Shown: positions 35,807 to 45,262 of the stretch, piece by piece | Layout: each line of letters opens with the position of its first letter | Position numbering within the stretch: the first letter of the stretch is position 1 | From: an uncultured bacterium | Lineage (GTDB): Bacteria; Bacteroidota; Ignavibacteria; Kapaibacteriales; UBA4661 | DNA length: 64,000 bases | Reading direction: 5' to 3' | NCBI GenBank assembly: GCA_937899715.1 | Contig: CALCNX010000030.1 | Coordinates: 62,001 to 126,000 of the forward strand | Notes under the pieces: generated by a model | Databases searched by the model: none | The model's input: the letters and a program-made list of their open reading frames with translations, nothing else | Told to the model about the DNA's origin: nothing | Made by a program: the position numbers and the translations under genes

Positions 35807-36646
35807 TTAGAGCGATTGCTCAATCTCTTGCTGCCAATTAATAGCTGGAGCAATCGTATCGTATTGAAGATGGGTAGCAATCGAAGGTAAAGGAACCCAT
35901 ATTGTATAGTACTTACCCCAAAGTATTTGCCTCGCAGTGTAAAACCATGCTGCGATAACAAGTTTTAGAGGCTCACTATTTCCACGCAATAATGCACGAA
36001 CAAGCCTGAATAATGATTTTGGGTTATAAACATGAGCCTTCGTGAGTGCAAAAAATATTGAGGCATCGAAGTTACCACGAGTATAAGAGAGGAAAGTATT
36101 TTTTGCTTTCTCCAAAGTCTCTTTGGTAGTCAAAAACGTTAAGCACGTGGAACTCGCTGTTCGCCAGTGATAATCGTGTTTATATGACAGATAGCATTTT
36201 TCAGTATGCAAAGGGTGTTGGTAGTAATCCAAGTGGTCAAATGGTGTTACAAAACTATTATGAGAATTATCCTTGATAAAATTCAACATTGCCCCAAAAC
36301 ATTCGGGGCGGTAGAAGTAGTCATCTTCAGCAAAATAAATATATTCGCTTTCAGTCTGGTTAAGCAAAAGATCAATCTGCATAGAAAACGTAGCTGCGTT
36401 GCCAATGCCATTGAGTCGAACAAAATGAATGTCTTCATCATTAAAGTATTTACGAAACAGTTCTTCATACTCAGGCGGACAGCCATCAAGCAAAGCATAA
36501 ATACGCGCTTTAATGCCCGTTAAGGATTTTTGTAAAGAGTGTAAACACAAATCGGATAATTTATATTTATCGTCAGCAAAGACGAAAGGTTGTTTTGACA
36601 CACCCGGATAAATACGATAAGCAATTACAACATCATATTGTGCCAT
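35807..36646 (-). CDS. Glycosyltransferase-like protein, AT-rich
   Basis: The 279-residue product looks like a GT-A-fold glycosyltransferase: QYDVVIAYRIYPGV at the start, a segment that passes through YALLDGCPPEYEELFRKYF, and YIYFAEDDYFYRPECFG as a DXD-type metal site. I do not recognise a named family. The start MAQYDVV (36646) has a good AGGAG site 8 nt upstream, and this favours it over an earlier ATG at 36691. It sits 53 bp behind a GT2 rhamnosyltransferase-like gene. Its DNA is visibly AT-rich, unlike the flanking helicase and ligase genes. Confidence 0.75.
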   Translation of the reverse strand: MAQYDVVIAYRIYPGVSKQPFVFADDKYKLSDLCLHSLQKSLTGIKARIYALLDGCPPEYEELFRKYFNDEDIHFVRLNGIGNAATFSMQIDLLLNQTESEYIYFAEDDYFYRPECFGAMLNFIKDNSHNSFVTPFDHLDYYQHPLHTEKCYLSYKHDYHWRTASSTCLTFLTTKETLEKAKNTFLSYTRGNFDASIFFALTKAHVYNPKSLFRLVRALLRGNSEPLKLVIAAWFYTARQILWGKYYTIWVPLPSIATHLQYDTIAPAINWQQEIEQSL

Positions 36647-36699
36647 AAGATGCACTCCTTGAAATGAAGAATACGTCACAGTTAAAAACAACCATTAGA

Positions 36700-37680
36700 T
36701 TACGAATACTCCGTCGCGAGCCATCGCAGAAGAGCCTTGTGATTGCCTTGCTTAGAACGTGCTTCTTCTGCCTTGATACCGAGTAGTTCAAGACACTTCC
36801 ACGCAGACAATCGCCACAAACTACCAAAAAAGAGAATCCCACGCAATAACTGAAGCGCCAGAAAAGAATCATTATAGGCGCGAGCGAAAAATTTCTTCAT
36901 GCTACGGTGCAAATGAACGGTCATAGCGTCGGAAACCGCTTCGGTGGACGCGCCGCCGAGGTGAATAATACTTGCCTCGGAATAATAGTACACCGCTAGA
37001 CTACGCGCACGAACTGACTCGCAGAGGTCAATTTCCTCTGAGTACATAAAATACAATTCGTTCATACCGCCGATTTCCCGCGCAAGCTGCGTCCGCATGA
37101 GCATACACGAGCCTTTGACAATCTCTACTGCGTCCGACGACGCAGGAATGTACTCGCCCAGAAGCGCAGGCTGCCACACGGGTACAAGCCGCCAGAGCGG
37201 AATGTAGGCGTGAAATGCGCGAAGGAGCGTCGGGTGACGCAAGGCAGTGGCTTGCGTCGTTATGCCGTCAGCATTGAAGGTATGCGGACCAATCACGCCA
37301 AGTTCCTGCCGTGGGCGCAGGAAATCAAGCATTCTATCAATGGCATTGTTTAGAATTACGGTATCGGGATTGAGAAAGAGGATAAATTCGCCCATTGCCT
37401 CGCGCAAACCCTGGTTGTTCGCTTTGGCAAAGCCCTGATTCTGTTCATTGCGAATAAGTCGCACCTGTGGAAATTCACGCTCCACCATTGCACAGGAATC
37501 ATCGGTTGAGGCATTGTCAACGATGATAATTTCGTGTGCTGCGGTCGTTTCTTTGGCAATAGAAATGAGGCAATCCCGCATAATAGCGGCGACGTTGTAG
37601 CTGACGATGATAATGGATACTGTTGGAACCACAGAAGCAGCAGAATAAATGGGTGTGCCTCGTTGTGAAATCGGGCACAA
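36700..37680 (-). CDS. GT2 glycosyltransferase, rhamnosyltransferase-like
   Basis: The 326 residues show the GT2 fold of WbbL-like O-antigen enzymes: VSIIIVSYNVAAIMRDCL, IIIVDNASTDDSCAMVE, NQGFAKANNQGLREA, FILFLNPDTVIL (DXD variant), then KGSCMLMRTQLAREIGGMNE and FMYSEEIDLCESVR. There is no ATG for the frame. TTG at 37680, 15 bp after the ligase stop, is the most probable start because an in-frame stop lies only 15 bp upstream of it; an internal GTG at 37632 is the alternative. It likely adds a deoxyhexose such as rhamnose to a lipid-linked chain. Confidence 0.88.
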   Translation of the reverse strand: MCPISQRGTPIYSAASVVPTVSIIIVSYNVAAIMRDCLISIAKETTAAHEIIIVDNASTDDSCAMVEREFPQVRLIRNEQNQGFAKANNQGLREAMGEFILFLNPDTVILNNAIDRMLDFLRPRQELGVIGPHTFNADGITTQATALRHPTLLRAFHAYIPLWRLVPVWQPALLGEYIPASSDAVEIVKGSCMLMRTQLAREIGGMNELYFMYSEEIDLCESVRARSLAVYYYSEASIIHLGGASTEAVSDAMTVHLHRSMKKFFARAYNDSFLALQLLRGILFFGSLWRLSAWKCLELLGIKAEEARSKQGNHKALLRWLATEYS

Positions 37681-37695
37681 ATTAAGAGAGTCAGG

Positions 37696-39120
37696 TTACG
37701 ATGCAGTACCAAGATGTTCGTTGTGTGGCGGGTACTCAGCATAGCTTATCGCCAGAAACAGCACAGACAGGCAGTAAAAGCCAACGCGTACCTCCGGAAT
37801 TGCACTGGTGACATTGAGAAGCGAAAAAGCTACCAACGCTCCAAATGCAGTACCTGCAAAAACACGGTGCAATGGCTCGGTTGCTTTTCGTGCGAGAATA
37901 TATGCACGACGCATCATATAAAACCACACAAAATAAAATGCAAGAAAGAATGGCAAGCCTAGTTTCATCCAAAGATACAAATATCCGTTATGAATAAAAC
38001 CGACTCTGGTAAAGCTTTTTATCAGGGGATCATAAATGACAATCGTCGCTCCTAAGCCTGCGCCTCCAATCGTATAGCGAGCTATATAGTCCAAGATAAC
38101 TTTTGTTTCATATACGCGAGACAAGACTGATAAATCCTGAGTTCCTGCTGTTGACGATGCAAGACGTGCTTGAAGTACCTTGATAATAAGTTCTGCACGC
38201 TCGGGAAACATCAACTGGACGGCAGAAACAAAAATAACGGCACCTACAAAGCCATACAAAGCGAACATAAACACTTTGCGTTTATCAAGAATCCAAAGTG
38301 TAGCCACGATGCCAATTATCCCGGAAATCCAGAATCCGCGCGAAAAACTCACCACCACCACCACCGTATAAAATGCTGTTAGTACAAGCATTCCTAAACG
38401 CGCTTTGCGAGTGCCAGAAAAGAATGTTCCCATAAAACACATAATCATAGCACAGAGAAAAACGTGTGTATTAAGGGTTTTACGAGAAGACCAAACCTCA
38501 AAAGCATAGAGAATATTTGATGCCGCCTTGACATATTGCCAGAGGTTAAGCACACCGATATAGACAAAAACGCCGGCAGTCAAGGTAAAAAAGGTGAGAA
38601 TGTGCTTGCGCTCGGTAAAATGCTCACGCCACGGAAAATAGTAGAGCATCATAGAAAAGAGCAGATACTCCCTCAGCCAGTTGAGCGGAGACGATTCGTC
38701 ATTTGCAAGCGCCAGCACAATCGTTACCGAAGCTGCTCCGATAGCGATAAGCAAGACTCTATCGGCAATATTCCGCACGATACGCTTGCGCTTGATAAAC
38801 ACCATAGCAAAGAACCAAATCCAAAGACCACCAATATAAAACGCCACGAGGGCATATTCCGCCAGTGTTATTTCTGTATCGCCTTTGCCTGACGAAATCC
38901 AAAAGTAATTGACCACAGCGCCCGTGTAGAGCCAAACGCGCGGGTATCGCACAAAAAGAACAATGACAAGCACCAGTGCCGGAAGCAACGCCACTGCTAG
39001 TGCAGGAAGCGGATCCAGCAACACCGCCGCCGCCACTCCCGCAGCAGTGAGCAGTGACAGAAGCAGCGCATCAGCCTGAAGGCGAGGAAAAGATAAAGCA
39101 GTGTTTATGTATTGTCTCAT
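37696..39120 (-). CDS. O-antigen ligase/polymerase-type membrane protein (Wzy/WaaL-like)
   Basis: This 474-residue protein has 10-12 hydrophobic segments and one longer loop in the C-terminal third carrying VLQARLASSTAGTQDLSVL and ARYTIGGAGLGATIV, typical of the O-antigen ligase/polymerase (Wzy_C) family. It would join or polymerise lipid-linked chains in the periplasm. Its start is 4 bp after the stop of the helicase gene, so it shares that transcript. A rhamnosyltransferase-like gene follows at 15 bp. Ligase and polymerase cannot be told apart from sequence alone. Confidence 0.85.
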   Translation of the reverse strand: MRQYINTALSFPRLQADALLLSLLTAAGVAAAVLLDPLPALAVALLPALVLVIVLFVRYPRVWLYTGAVVNYFWISSGKGDTEITLAEYALVAFYIGGLWIWFFAMVFIKRKRIVRNIADRVLLIAIGAASVTIVLALANDESSPLNWLREYLLFSMMLYYFPWREHFTERKHILTFFTLTAGVFVYIGVLNLWQYVKAASNILYAFEVWSSRKTLNTHVFLCAMIMCFMGTFFSGTRKARLGMLVLTAFYTVVVVVSFSRGFWISGIIGIVATLWILDKRKVFMFALYGFVGAVIFVSAVQLMFPERAELIIKVLQARLASSTAGTQDLSVLSRVYETKVILDYIARYTIGGAGLGATIVIYDPLIKSFTRVGFIHNGYLYLWMKLGLPFFLAFYFVWFYMMRRAYILARKATEPLHRVFAGTAFGALVAFSLLNVTSAIPEVRVGFYCLSVLFLAISYAEYPPHNEHLGTAS

Positions 39121-39124
39121 ATAT

Positions 39125-41518
39125 TCACGACAAGACGGTTAATTTCGCAAATTTCAGTACCAGTTTTTTTCGCCCAACGCTGGCAAAATCTACTTCCACC
39201 TGCGCGGTTTCGCCTGCTCCGGCGAGCTTTGCTACCTTCCCATCGCCGAACATCTGATGCCGGACGCGAGAGCCGACGCGGAGCGGAGCACCATCATCGA
39301 AGGAGTCGTCAGGTGAGACTTGCGAATAATTTTCTTCGTGCGGGATATCGTCGAAATCACGCTTTGGTAATGCTTCGGCGGGCTTTTGCCAATACGACAT
39401 TCCTCTGTTTTGCGATTGCGAAGAAGAATGCCCCGAAGATTGATACGTTCTGCCCTGCGAAGCCGCACCCACACTCGTTCCCGAATTAAAGCGGCTTTGA
39501 ATACTTGTGCCGCCGTGCTCAAGCAGTTCCGCGCGAATTTCGCCCAGAAATGGGGACGGGAGCGGATACGTCAGCTCGCCGAACCGATAACGCTTTTCGG
39601 TATGCGTTAGATACAGCTGCTCTTCGGCGCGGGTGATGCCCACATAGAACAGGCGGCGCTCTTCTTCCATTTCGTCTTGCTGCTGTTCGGCACGAGTGCC
39701 GGGAAACAAGCCTCGCTCCATGCCTGCAATAAACACCACCGGAAACTCAAGCCCTTTGGCGGAGTGAATAGTCATGAGCGTAACGTGCTTCCCGCCTGAT
39801 TTCATTACATCCACATCTGCTATCAAGGATATTTCCTGCAAGTATTGGGCAAGCGTGGCGGTTTCGCCCTCGGCAGCCCGACGTTCACAGTATTCCGCCA
39901 AGTGCGACAGCACGCGCTGAATGTTGTTCCATCTATCGAGCGCTTCTTCCGAGCCTTCGTCTTCGTACATTTTGAGTAAGCCGCTTGATTCCATGAGCAT
40001 TTTGGCGACTTCATCGGCGCGGGCAGAGCTTTGGTGCGAAGCTGCACGTTGGAGAATAGTCGCAAAGCCGTGTGCGGCTGTCTGAGCGCGTTTTTGCAGT
40101 GCTTCTACCTGCTCGGCTTGCTGAAATGCTTCCAAAAGCGAGAGATTACGCGCTTCGGCGAATTGCTGCAAATGGTCAATCGAAGTCTTGCCAAGCCCGC
40201 GCGGCGGCTCGTTCACAATGCGCAACAAACTCTCATCATCCTGCGGATTCACTACCGCCCGCAAGTACGCAATCGTGTCCTTGACTTCTTTTCGCTTGTA
40301 GAACGACACCCCACCCACAATCAGGTACGGAACGTTCTCACGGCGAAGTGCGTCCTCAATTGCTTGCGATTGTGCATTGGTGCGATACAGTACAGCATAA
40401 TCCTCAAGGCTGCGTCCGTGCTTGGCTTGTCCGGTCTTGACCGTGCGAGCGATAATTTCGGCTTCTTCACGGTCGTCGCGGCAGCGGAGGAGTTGAATTT
40501 TTGCACCATCGGCATTATCCGTCCATAACGCTTTCTTGATTTGGCGGCTGTTGCGGTTAATCACGTCGTTTGCCGCTTCCAGAATCACTTTGGTCGAACG
40601 GTAATTTTGTTCTAAGCGCACGACGTTTGCATCGGCGTAATCCCGCTCAAAATCAAGGATGTTGCGTATGTCCGCCCCGCGCCACTTGTAGATGCTTTGC
40701 GCGTCGTCGCCCACGACGCAGACGTTACGGTACTTGCGAGCAAGCAAGTTCACCACTTCGTATTGCGCCTTGTTGGTGTCCTGATATTCGTCAATAAGAA
40801 TATAGCGAAACTGGTCTTGGTAGCGCTCCAGTGCTCCAGCGTTGTTCCGCAAGAGGCGAATCATATTCAGCAGCAAATCATCGAAGTCCATTGCGTTGTT
40901 CTTGGCAAGCCGTTTTTCGTAGTCTTTGTAAATCATGCCGACTTGTTTCTCGAAGAGCGAACCAGCCTCCCGCTGATACTCCTGCCACGAAAGCATTTTA
41001 TTTTTTGCGCTGGAAATAGCACCACGTACGGCAGTGGGGTTGTAGTTCTGCTGCGATATGCCCAGCGCATTCATAATTGCTTTGATGACGGACAAGGAAT
41101 CGTCGGCATCATAAATAGAAAACGCAGACGTAAAGCCGACTTGCTCCGCTTCGCGCCGTAGAATCCGCGCAAAAACCGAGTGAAACGTTCCCGCCCAAAT
41201 ACGTCGCGCTTTGTCTTCGCCCACAAGCGCAGCGATGCGCTCTTGCATCTCGCCCGCAGCCTTGTTGGTAAAGGTCAGCGCAAGGATATTCCACGGCTGT
41301 ACGCCTTTTTCAATCATATACGCAATGCGGTACGTCAGCACGCGCGTTTTGCCGCTGCCTGCACCCGCCAAAATGAGCAGTGGTCCATTAATGACGGCAG
41401 CCGCCTCGCGTTGGGTGGGGTTCAGTGCGTCCAGAATGGCGCTGTACGAGCTTGCTTGTGCAAGTGGTGTATTCGATGGCGCTTGCTGGTCGAGAGGTTT
41501 GAGAATGAGTTTGGACAT
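39125..41518 (-). CDS. pcrA: ATP-dependent DNA helicase PcrA/UvrD
   Basis: The 797-residue helicase has all superfamily 1 motifs: ILAGAGSGKTRVL (Walker A), ALTFTNKAAGEMQER, LIDEYQDTNKAQYE (motif II), VGDDAQSIYKWRGAD, LEQNYRST, VTLMTIHSAKGLEFPVVF and RRLFYVGITRAEEQLYL. The C-terminus (VGSRVRHQMFGDGKVAKL) is the Tudor-like domain of PcrA/UvrD that contacts RNA polymerase. It unwinds DNA in nucleotide excision repair and at stalled forks. A 20-residue extra N-terminal tail precedes the core. Oddly, it lies inside the glycan directon, 17 bp behind a lipoprotein gene and 4 bp before the O-antigen ligase. Confidence 0.95.
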   Translation of the reverse strand: MSKLILKPLDQQAPSNTPLAQASSYSAILDALNPTQREAAAVINGPLLILAGAGSGKTRVLTYRIAYMIEKGVQPWNILALTFTNKAAGEMQERIAALVGEDKARRIWAGTFHSVFARILRREAEQVGFTSAFSIYDADDSLSVIKAIMNALGISQQNYNPTAVRGAISSAKNKMLSWQEYQREAGSLFEKQVGMIYKDYEKRLAKNNAMDFDDLLLNMIRLLRNNAGALERYQDQFRYILIDEYQDTNKAQYEVVNLLARKYRNVCVVGDDAQSIYKWRGADIRNILDFERDYADANVVRLEQNYRSTKVILEAANDVINRNSRQIKKALWTDNADGAKIQLLRCRDDREEAEIIARTVKTGQAKHGRSLEDYAVLYRTNAQSQAIEDALRRENVPYLIVGGVSFYKRKEVKDTIAYLRAVVNPQDDESLLRIVNEPPRGLGKTSIDHLQQFAEARNLSLLEAFQQAEQVEALQKRAQTAAHGFATILQRAASHQSSARADEVAKMLMESSGLLKMYEDEGSEEALDRWNNIQRVLSHLAEYCERRAAEGETATLAQYLQEISLIADVDVMKSGGKHVTLMTIHSAKGLEFPVVFIAGMERGLFPGTRAEQQQDEMEEERRLFYVGITRAEEQLYLTHTEKRYRFGELTYPLPSPFLGEIRAELLEHGGTSIQSRFNSGTSVGAASQGRTYQSSGHSSSQSQNRGMSYWQKPAEALPKRDFDDIPHEENYSQVSPDDSFDDGAPLRVGSRVRHQMFGDGKVAKLAGAGETAQVEVDFASVGRKKLVLKFAKLTVLS

Positions 41519-41535
41519 AATGGGCAGTGTGATGA

Positions 41536-42333
41536 TTATTTCTTTTCGTGGTATTCGTGCAAGCCGTGTAAAATCTCAATAACGCGCCTATCGTTCACCG
41601 TCATTGCGCCGAAGGTCGCGCTTGATTTGCTCTGCACGACGTTGGGAAAAGGATTCTTTCGATAAACACCTGTAAATACGTCAATGTGGTTGCCTTTGAT
41701 TGCACCGCCAATATCGCCCGCAAAGAAGTAACCGTCATGCAGCACTTTTTTGCCCGAAGGAAGCTCTATTTCAAGCCCTCGCGCAGATGGAATGTACAGG
41801 ACAGTACCAATGGGGTATGTCGTGGTATCAACAGCAATCGTGCGGAACGGTACGAGAATAAGCCCTTTTACGCCATCGCCAAACTCGCCTTGTGCGTAGG
41901 TGTAGCGCGTCCGACCGATAGCTTCGGGCTTGATGAGCGGTCCTTTGAAGTATTTTGCACAATCCACTTGCAAATCCTTGCCGCGCCCTGCGTAGTTGTA
42001 GGTGCGTACTTTGCCGGACGAATCTTTGACCTGAATTGTTCCTTCCACTGCACCAAAGCACCAGTCCGACTCGCTGAGATTTACACCGAAACTATTGCCG
42101 TTCATATCCAAGAGCGCATGACCATTGGCATTGGTGGCTTCTGCATAATGAACGTAGTATTGCGTTGCCCAGAGAAGCCGCTCTGACGAGCCTTGTGGGG
42201 CAACATATTCCGGCAAACCAAAGGCGTACTCGTTTAGTGCAGTATGGTCAATGGTGCTCATCGTTTGCTGTGAAGCGCATGAACTCAAGACAACAACAAG
42301 GTACGGGGCAATGAAGAGAGCGAGAAAACGCAT
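41536..42333 (-). CDS. Lipoprotein with 3D (MltA-like) domain
   Basis: The 265-residue product has a lipoprotein signal with lipobox VLSSC (C19). The C-terminal half carries the 3D motif set: RTIAVDTTTYPIGTVLYI, and FAGDIGGAIKGNHIDVFTG with the three aspartates near residues 215-225. This double-psi barrel occurs in MltA lytic transglycosylases and in the 3D enzymes of Gram-positives, so murein-glycan cleavage is likely, but the N-terminal MltA half is not obvious. The start is the first ATG of the frame. It heads the group with pcrA and the O-antigen ligase. Confidence 0.82.
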   Translation of the reverse strand: MRFLALFIAPYLVVVLSSCASQQTMSTIDHTALNEYAFGLPEYVAPQGSSERLLWATQYYVHYAEATNANGHALLDMNGNSFGVNLSESDWCFGAVEGTIQVKDSSGKVRTYNYAGRGKDLQVDCAKYFKGPLIKPEAIGRTRYTYAQGEFGDGVKGLILVPFRTIAVDTTTYPIGTVLYIPSARGLEIELPSGKKVLHDGYFFAGDIGGAIKGNHIDVFTGVYRKNPFPNVVQSKSSATFGAMTVNDRRVIEILHGLHEYHEKK

Positions 42334-42410
42334 ATTTGTGTAGCTTGAAACAAAACAAGATGAGTCGCGGGCAGGTTATCTATGAGCAAAAATTTGCCAG
42401 TACAAAAAAG

Positions 42411-42454
42411 TGTAGAACAATAAGATTGTAGAACAAAAGATTGCAGCACAAAAC
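42411..42454. repeat. Short imperfect tandem repeat, about 16-bp units
   Basis: TGTAGAACAATAAGAT (42411-42426) and TGTAGAACAAAAGAT (42427-42441) are followed by the degraded TGCAGCACAAAAC (42442-42454). It lies in the divergent region before glycogen phosphorylase. Near its end TAGTTTTG on the minus strand (42449-42456) may be a -7 box of the lipoprotein operon. Confidence 0.6.
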
Positions 42455-42541
42455 TACGCAAAAAGCAGCGAACAGCACGGCGAAAAATGGATTTGTCGTG
42501 GAGGTGGTGAAACCATTTCCTCGTCTTTCCTGCTTTTCTTC

Positions 42542-42571
42542 TTGCTTTTCACATCGCTTTCCGTATTTTCG
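42542..42571 (+). promoter_or_regulatory. Candidate promoter of glycogen phosphorylase
   Basis: TTGC (42542-42545), 18 bp, then TATTTTCG (42564-42571). It resembles the -33/-7 pattern seen at 8880-8909. The ATG at 42629 is 57 bp further on. Confidence 0.4.
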
Positions 42572-42628
42572 GGAACAAATATTTATCAGCAATTACCAAC
42601 TACCCACGCCATTTTTTGGGAGACCACC

Positions 42629-45151
42629 ATGGTAAAACGAGCAGCTAAAGCCAACGAAGAAGAACTCACTCCAAGCCCCGATTCTCTTTTTTTTACCGAT
42701 AGCGAAGACCCTGATTCCTACTCGCTAGAGAACCAGTTTGCAGAGAATCTCGAATTTCGTTTGGTCAAAGACCGCGAGACGGTCACGCCACAAGATGCCT
42801 ACAAGGCGCTTGCACTCTCTATCCGCGACCGTATGATTCGCTCGTGGATACGGACACAGCGTGAGTATGACAAGCGAGATGTAAAGAAAGTCTATTACCT
42901 ATCGCTGGAGTTCCTGATGGGGCGTTTGCTGGGGAATGCGCTCACCAATATGAATTACCGCGACGAGTGCAAAGACATTATGAAGGCGCTTGGCTATGAC
43001 CTTGAAGAAATTCGCGACCTTGAGCATGATATGGGTTTGGGTAATGGTGGACTTGGGCGCTTGGCTGCGTGTTTTCTGGATTCAATGGCAACACTTGAAC
43101 TTCCGGCGTTTGGCTATGGCATTCGCTATGAGTATGGGATTTTTAAGCAAGAAATCGAAAATGGTTATCAAGTAGAATACCCGGATAATTGGCTTCGTTA
43201 CGGTTCTCCGTGGGAGGTAATGCGCGAGGACTTCACATACCGCGTCAAATTCGGCGGGCGAGTAACAAGTTATACAGACGAGCGAGGGAATATGCGCTTT
43301 TCGTGGGTGGACACCGAAGACGTACTTGCTGTGGCGTATGATGTGCCCGTGCCGGGCTATGGCAACAATACCGTCAATAGTCTTCGCCTCTGGCAAGCTA
43401 CTGCCACACAGGATTTTGATTTTAAGGCATTCGATAGCGGCGATTACATGGGTGCAGTGGAAGGGAAAAGCGCGACCGAAACAATTTCCAAAGTGCTGTA
43501 CCCGAATGACAGCACTGTTGCAGGCAAGATATTACGCCTGAAGCAGCAGTACTTCTTCGTGGCTGCGAGTCTGCACGACATTGTGGCGAACTACAAAAAA
43601 GTTCACAAAAACTTTGGCGCGTTCCCGAATAAAATTGCCATTCAGTTGAACGACACGCACCCTTCTATTGCCATTCCGGAACTCATGAGGATTCTGCTGG
43701 ACGAAGAGGGCTTGGGGTGGGATGAAGCATGGCACGTGACGACAAATACGTTTGCCTATACAAACCATACCGTGCTCTCGGAAGCGCTTGAACGCTGGTC
43801 GGTAAGTTTTTTCGAGCAGCTTTTGCCACGCCATTTGCAAATCATTTACGAAATCAATCACCGCTTTTTGAAAATGGTGCATACCTTTTACAGCGAGAAC
43901 GATCCTATTATCTCTCGCGTTTCGATTATACAAGAAGGCGACCACAAAGCGGTGCGCATGGCGAATTTGGCAATTATCGGCTCGCACTCGGTGAATGGTG
44001 TAGCAGAGCTGCATACGAAGATTTTATGTAACGAACTCTTTAATGATTTCTACCGTTTGCATCCACAGAAGTTCAACAACAAAACCAACGGTATCACGCA
44101 GCGACGCTGGCTCAAAAAAGCTAATCCGCCGCTTGCAGACCTGATTACAAGCCGTATTGGGGACAAATGGATAACAAACCTTGATGAGCTGCGGAAGCTG
44201 GAAGATTTTGTGCAGGATGAAGCATTTTGCGATGAATGGCGTATTGCCAAAAATCTTGCAAAGCAGCGCCTTATTGAGTATATCTACATCCAAAATGATT
44301 ACGAAACCCGTATCAATCCTGATTCGATTTTTGACAGTCAAGTAAAGCGTCTGCACGAATACAAACGGCAGCTTTTGAATGCGCTTCATACCATTTCGTT
44401 GTACAACCGAATCAAAGACAATCCCAACGGCGATTTTGTGCCGCGTACGGTCTTCTTTGCCGCCAAGTCCGCACCCGGCTATGCGATGGCGAAAAACATC
44501 ATCAAGCTCATCAATTCTATTGCAACCGTCGTCAACAACGACCCCGATGTCGGCGACCGCCTGAAAGTATTTTTCCTGAAAAATTATTCGGTGTCGCTTG
44601 CGGAGCGTATCATTCCTGCTTCCGATCTTTCCGAGCAGATTTCTACCGCTGGACTGGAAGCAAGCGGCACGGGAAATATGAAATTTCAACTGAACGGTGC
44701 ACTGACAATTGGCACAATGGATGGCGCAAACGTAGAGATACGCGAAGAAGTCGGCGATGACAATATCGTTATCTTTGGCTTGTTGTCCGACGAAGTTGCA
44801 GCGCTACGTTCCAGTTACAATGCGTGGGATTACTACAACGGGAATCAGGATTTGAAGCGAGTGCTGGATATGATACGTGATAATTACTTCTCACGCCACG
44901 AGCCGGGTATTTTTCAGCCGATCGTTGATTCGCTTTTGCGCGATGGTGATAAATACTTGGTCTGTGCCGATTATGCCGCGTACATCGAAGCACAAAACCG
45001 CGTGAACGAAATGTGGCGTAATCCCACCGAATGGACGAAAAAATCTATTTTGAACACTGCCCGCAGTGGGAAGTTCTCCAGCGACCGTACTATCCGCCAG
45101 TATGCCGATGAAATCTGGCGTATCAAGCCAGTGAAGATTGATACGGATTAG
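42629..45151 (+). CDS. glgP: Glycogen/starch phosphorylase
   Basis: The 840-residue enzyme fits the classic phosphorylase family length. Landmarks: YYLSLEFLMGRLLGNALTN, GLGNGGLGRLAACFLDS, YGIRYEYGIFKQ, QLNDTHPSIAIPELMRILLD, the PLP region EASGTGNMKFQLNGALTIG and TMDGANVEI. It cleaves alpha-1,4 glucan with phosphate to glucose 1-phosphate. I start at MVKRAAKANEEEL (42629) because GGGAG lies 9 nt upstream; the frame extends to 42542, over the promoter. With the cytosolic GH13 amylase at 18238-19578, the window holds two glycogen-degrading enzymes. No glycogen synthase gene lies here. Confidence 0.95.
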   Translation: MVKRAAKANEEELTPSPDSLFFTDSEDPDSYSLENQFAENLEFRLVKDRETVTPQDAYKALALSIRDRMIRSWIRTQREYDKRDVKKVYYLSLEFLMGRLLGNALTNMNYRDECKDIMKALGYDLEEIRDLEHDMGLGNGGLGRLAACFLDSMATLELPAFGYGIRYEYGIFKQEIENGYQVEYPDNWLRYGSPWEVMREDFTYRVKFGGRVTSYTDERGNMRFSWVDTEDVLAVAYDVPVPGYGNNTVNSLRLWQATATQDFDFKAFDSGDYMGAVEGKSATETISKVLYPNDSTVAGKILRLKQQYFFVAASLHDIVANYKKVHKNFGAFPNKIAIQLNDTHPSIAIPELMRILLDEEGLGWDEAWHVTTNTFAYTNHTVLSEALERWSVSFFEQLLPRHLQIIYEINHRFLKMVHTFYSENDPIISRVSIIQEGDHKAVRMANLAIIGSHSVNGVAELHTKILCNELFNDFYRLHPQKFNNKTNGITQRRWLKKANPPLADLITSRIGDKWITNLDELRKLEDFVQDEAFCDEWRIAKNLAKQRLIEYIYIQNDYETRINPDSIFDSQVKRLHEYKRQLLNALHTISLYNRIKDNPNGDFVPRTVFFAAKSAPGYAMAKNIIKLINSIATVVNNDPDVGDRLKVFFLKNYSVSLAERIIPASDLSEQISTAGLEASGTGNMKFQLNGALTIGTMDGANVEIREEVGDDNIVIFGLLSDEVAALRSSYNAWDYYNGNQDLKRVLDMIRDNYFSRHEPGIFQPIVDSLLRDGDKYLVCADYAAYIEAQNRVNEMWRNPTEWTKKSILNTARSGKFSSDRTIRQYADEIWRIKPVKIDTD

Positions 45152-45262
45152 TGCTTGGGCTTTTGTATGTCCGATTCAGATACCAGTACCATCGTTGCAA
45201 ATAGACGATGCTTCTAATGTAACTCCCTGCTGTAAATAGCAATAGAGCAAACAAATATCACT

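Noticed and set aside
39125..42333. Helicase and lipoprotein as a phage-defence pair
   Set aside because: The helicase has full PcrA/UvrD motifs and Tudor tail, and the 3D domain is a murein enzyme; no nuclease or toxin partner is present.
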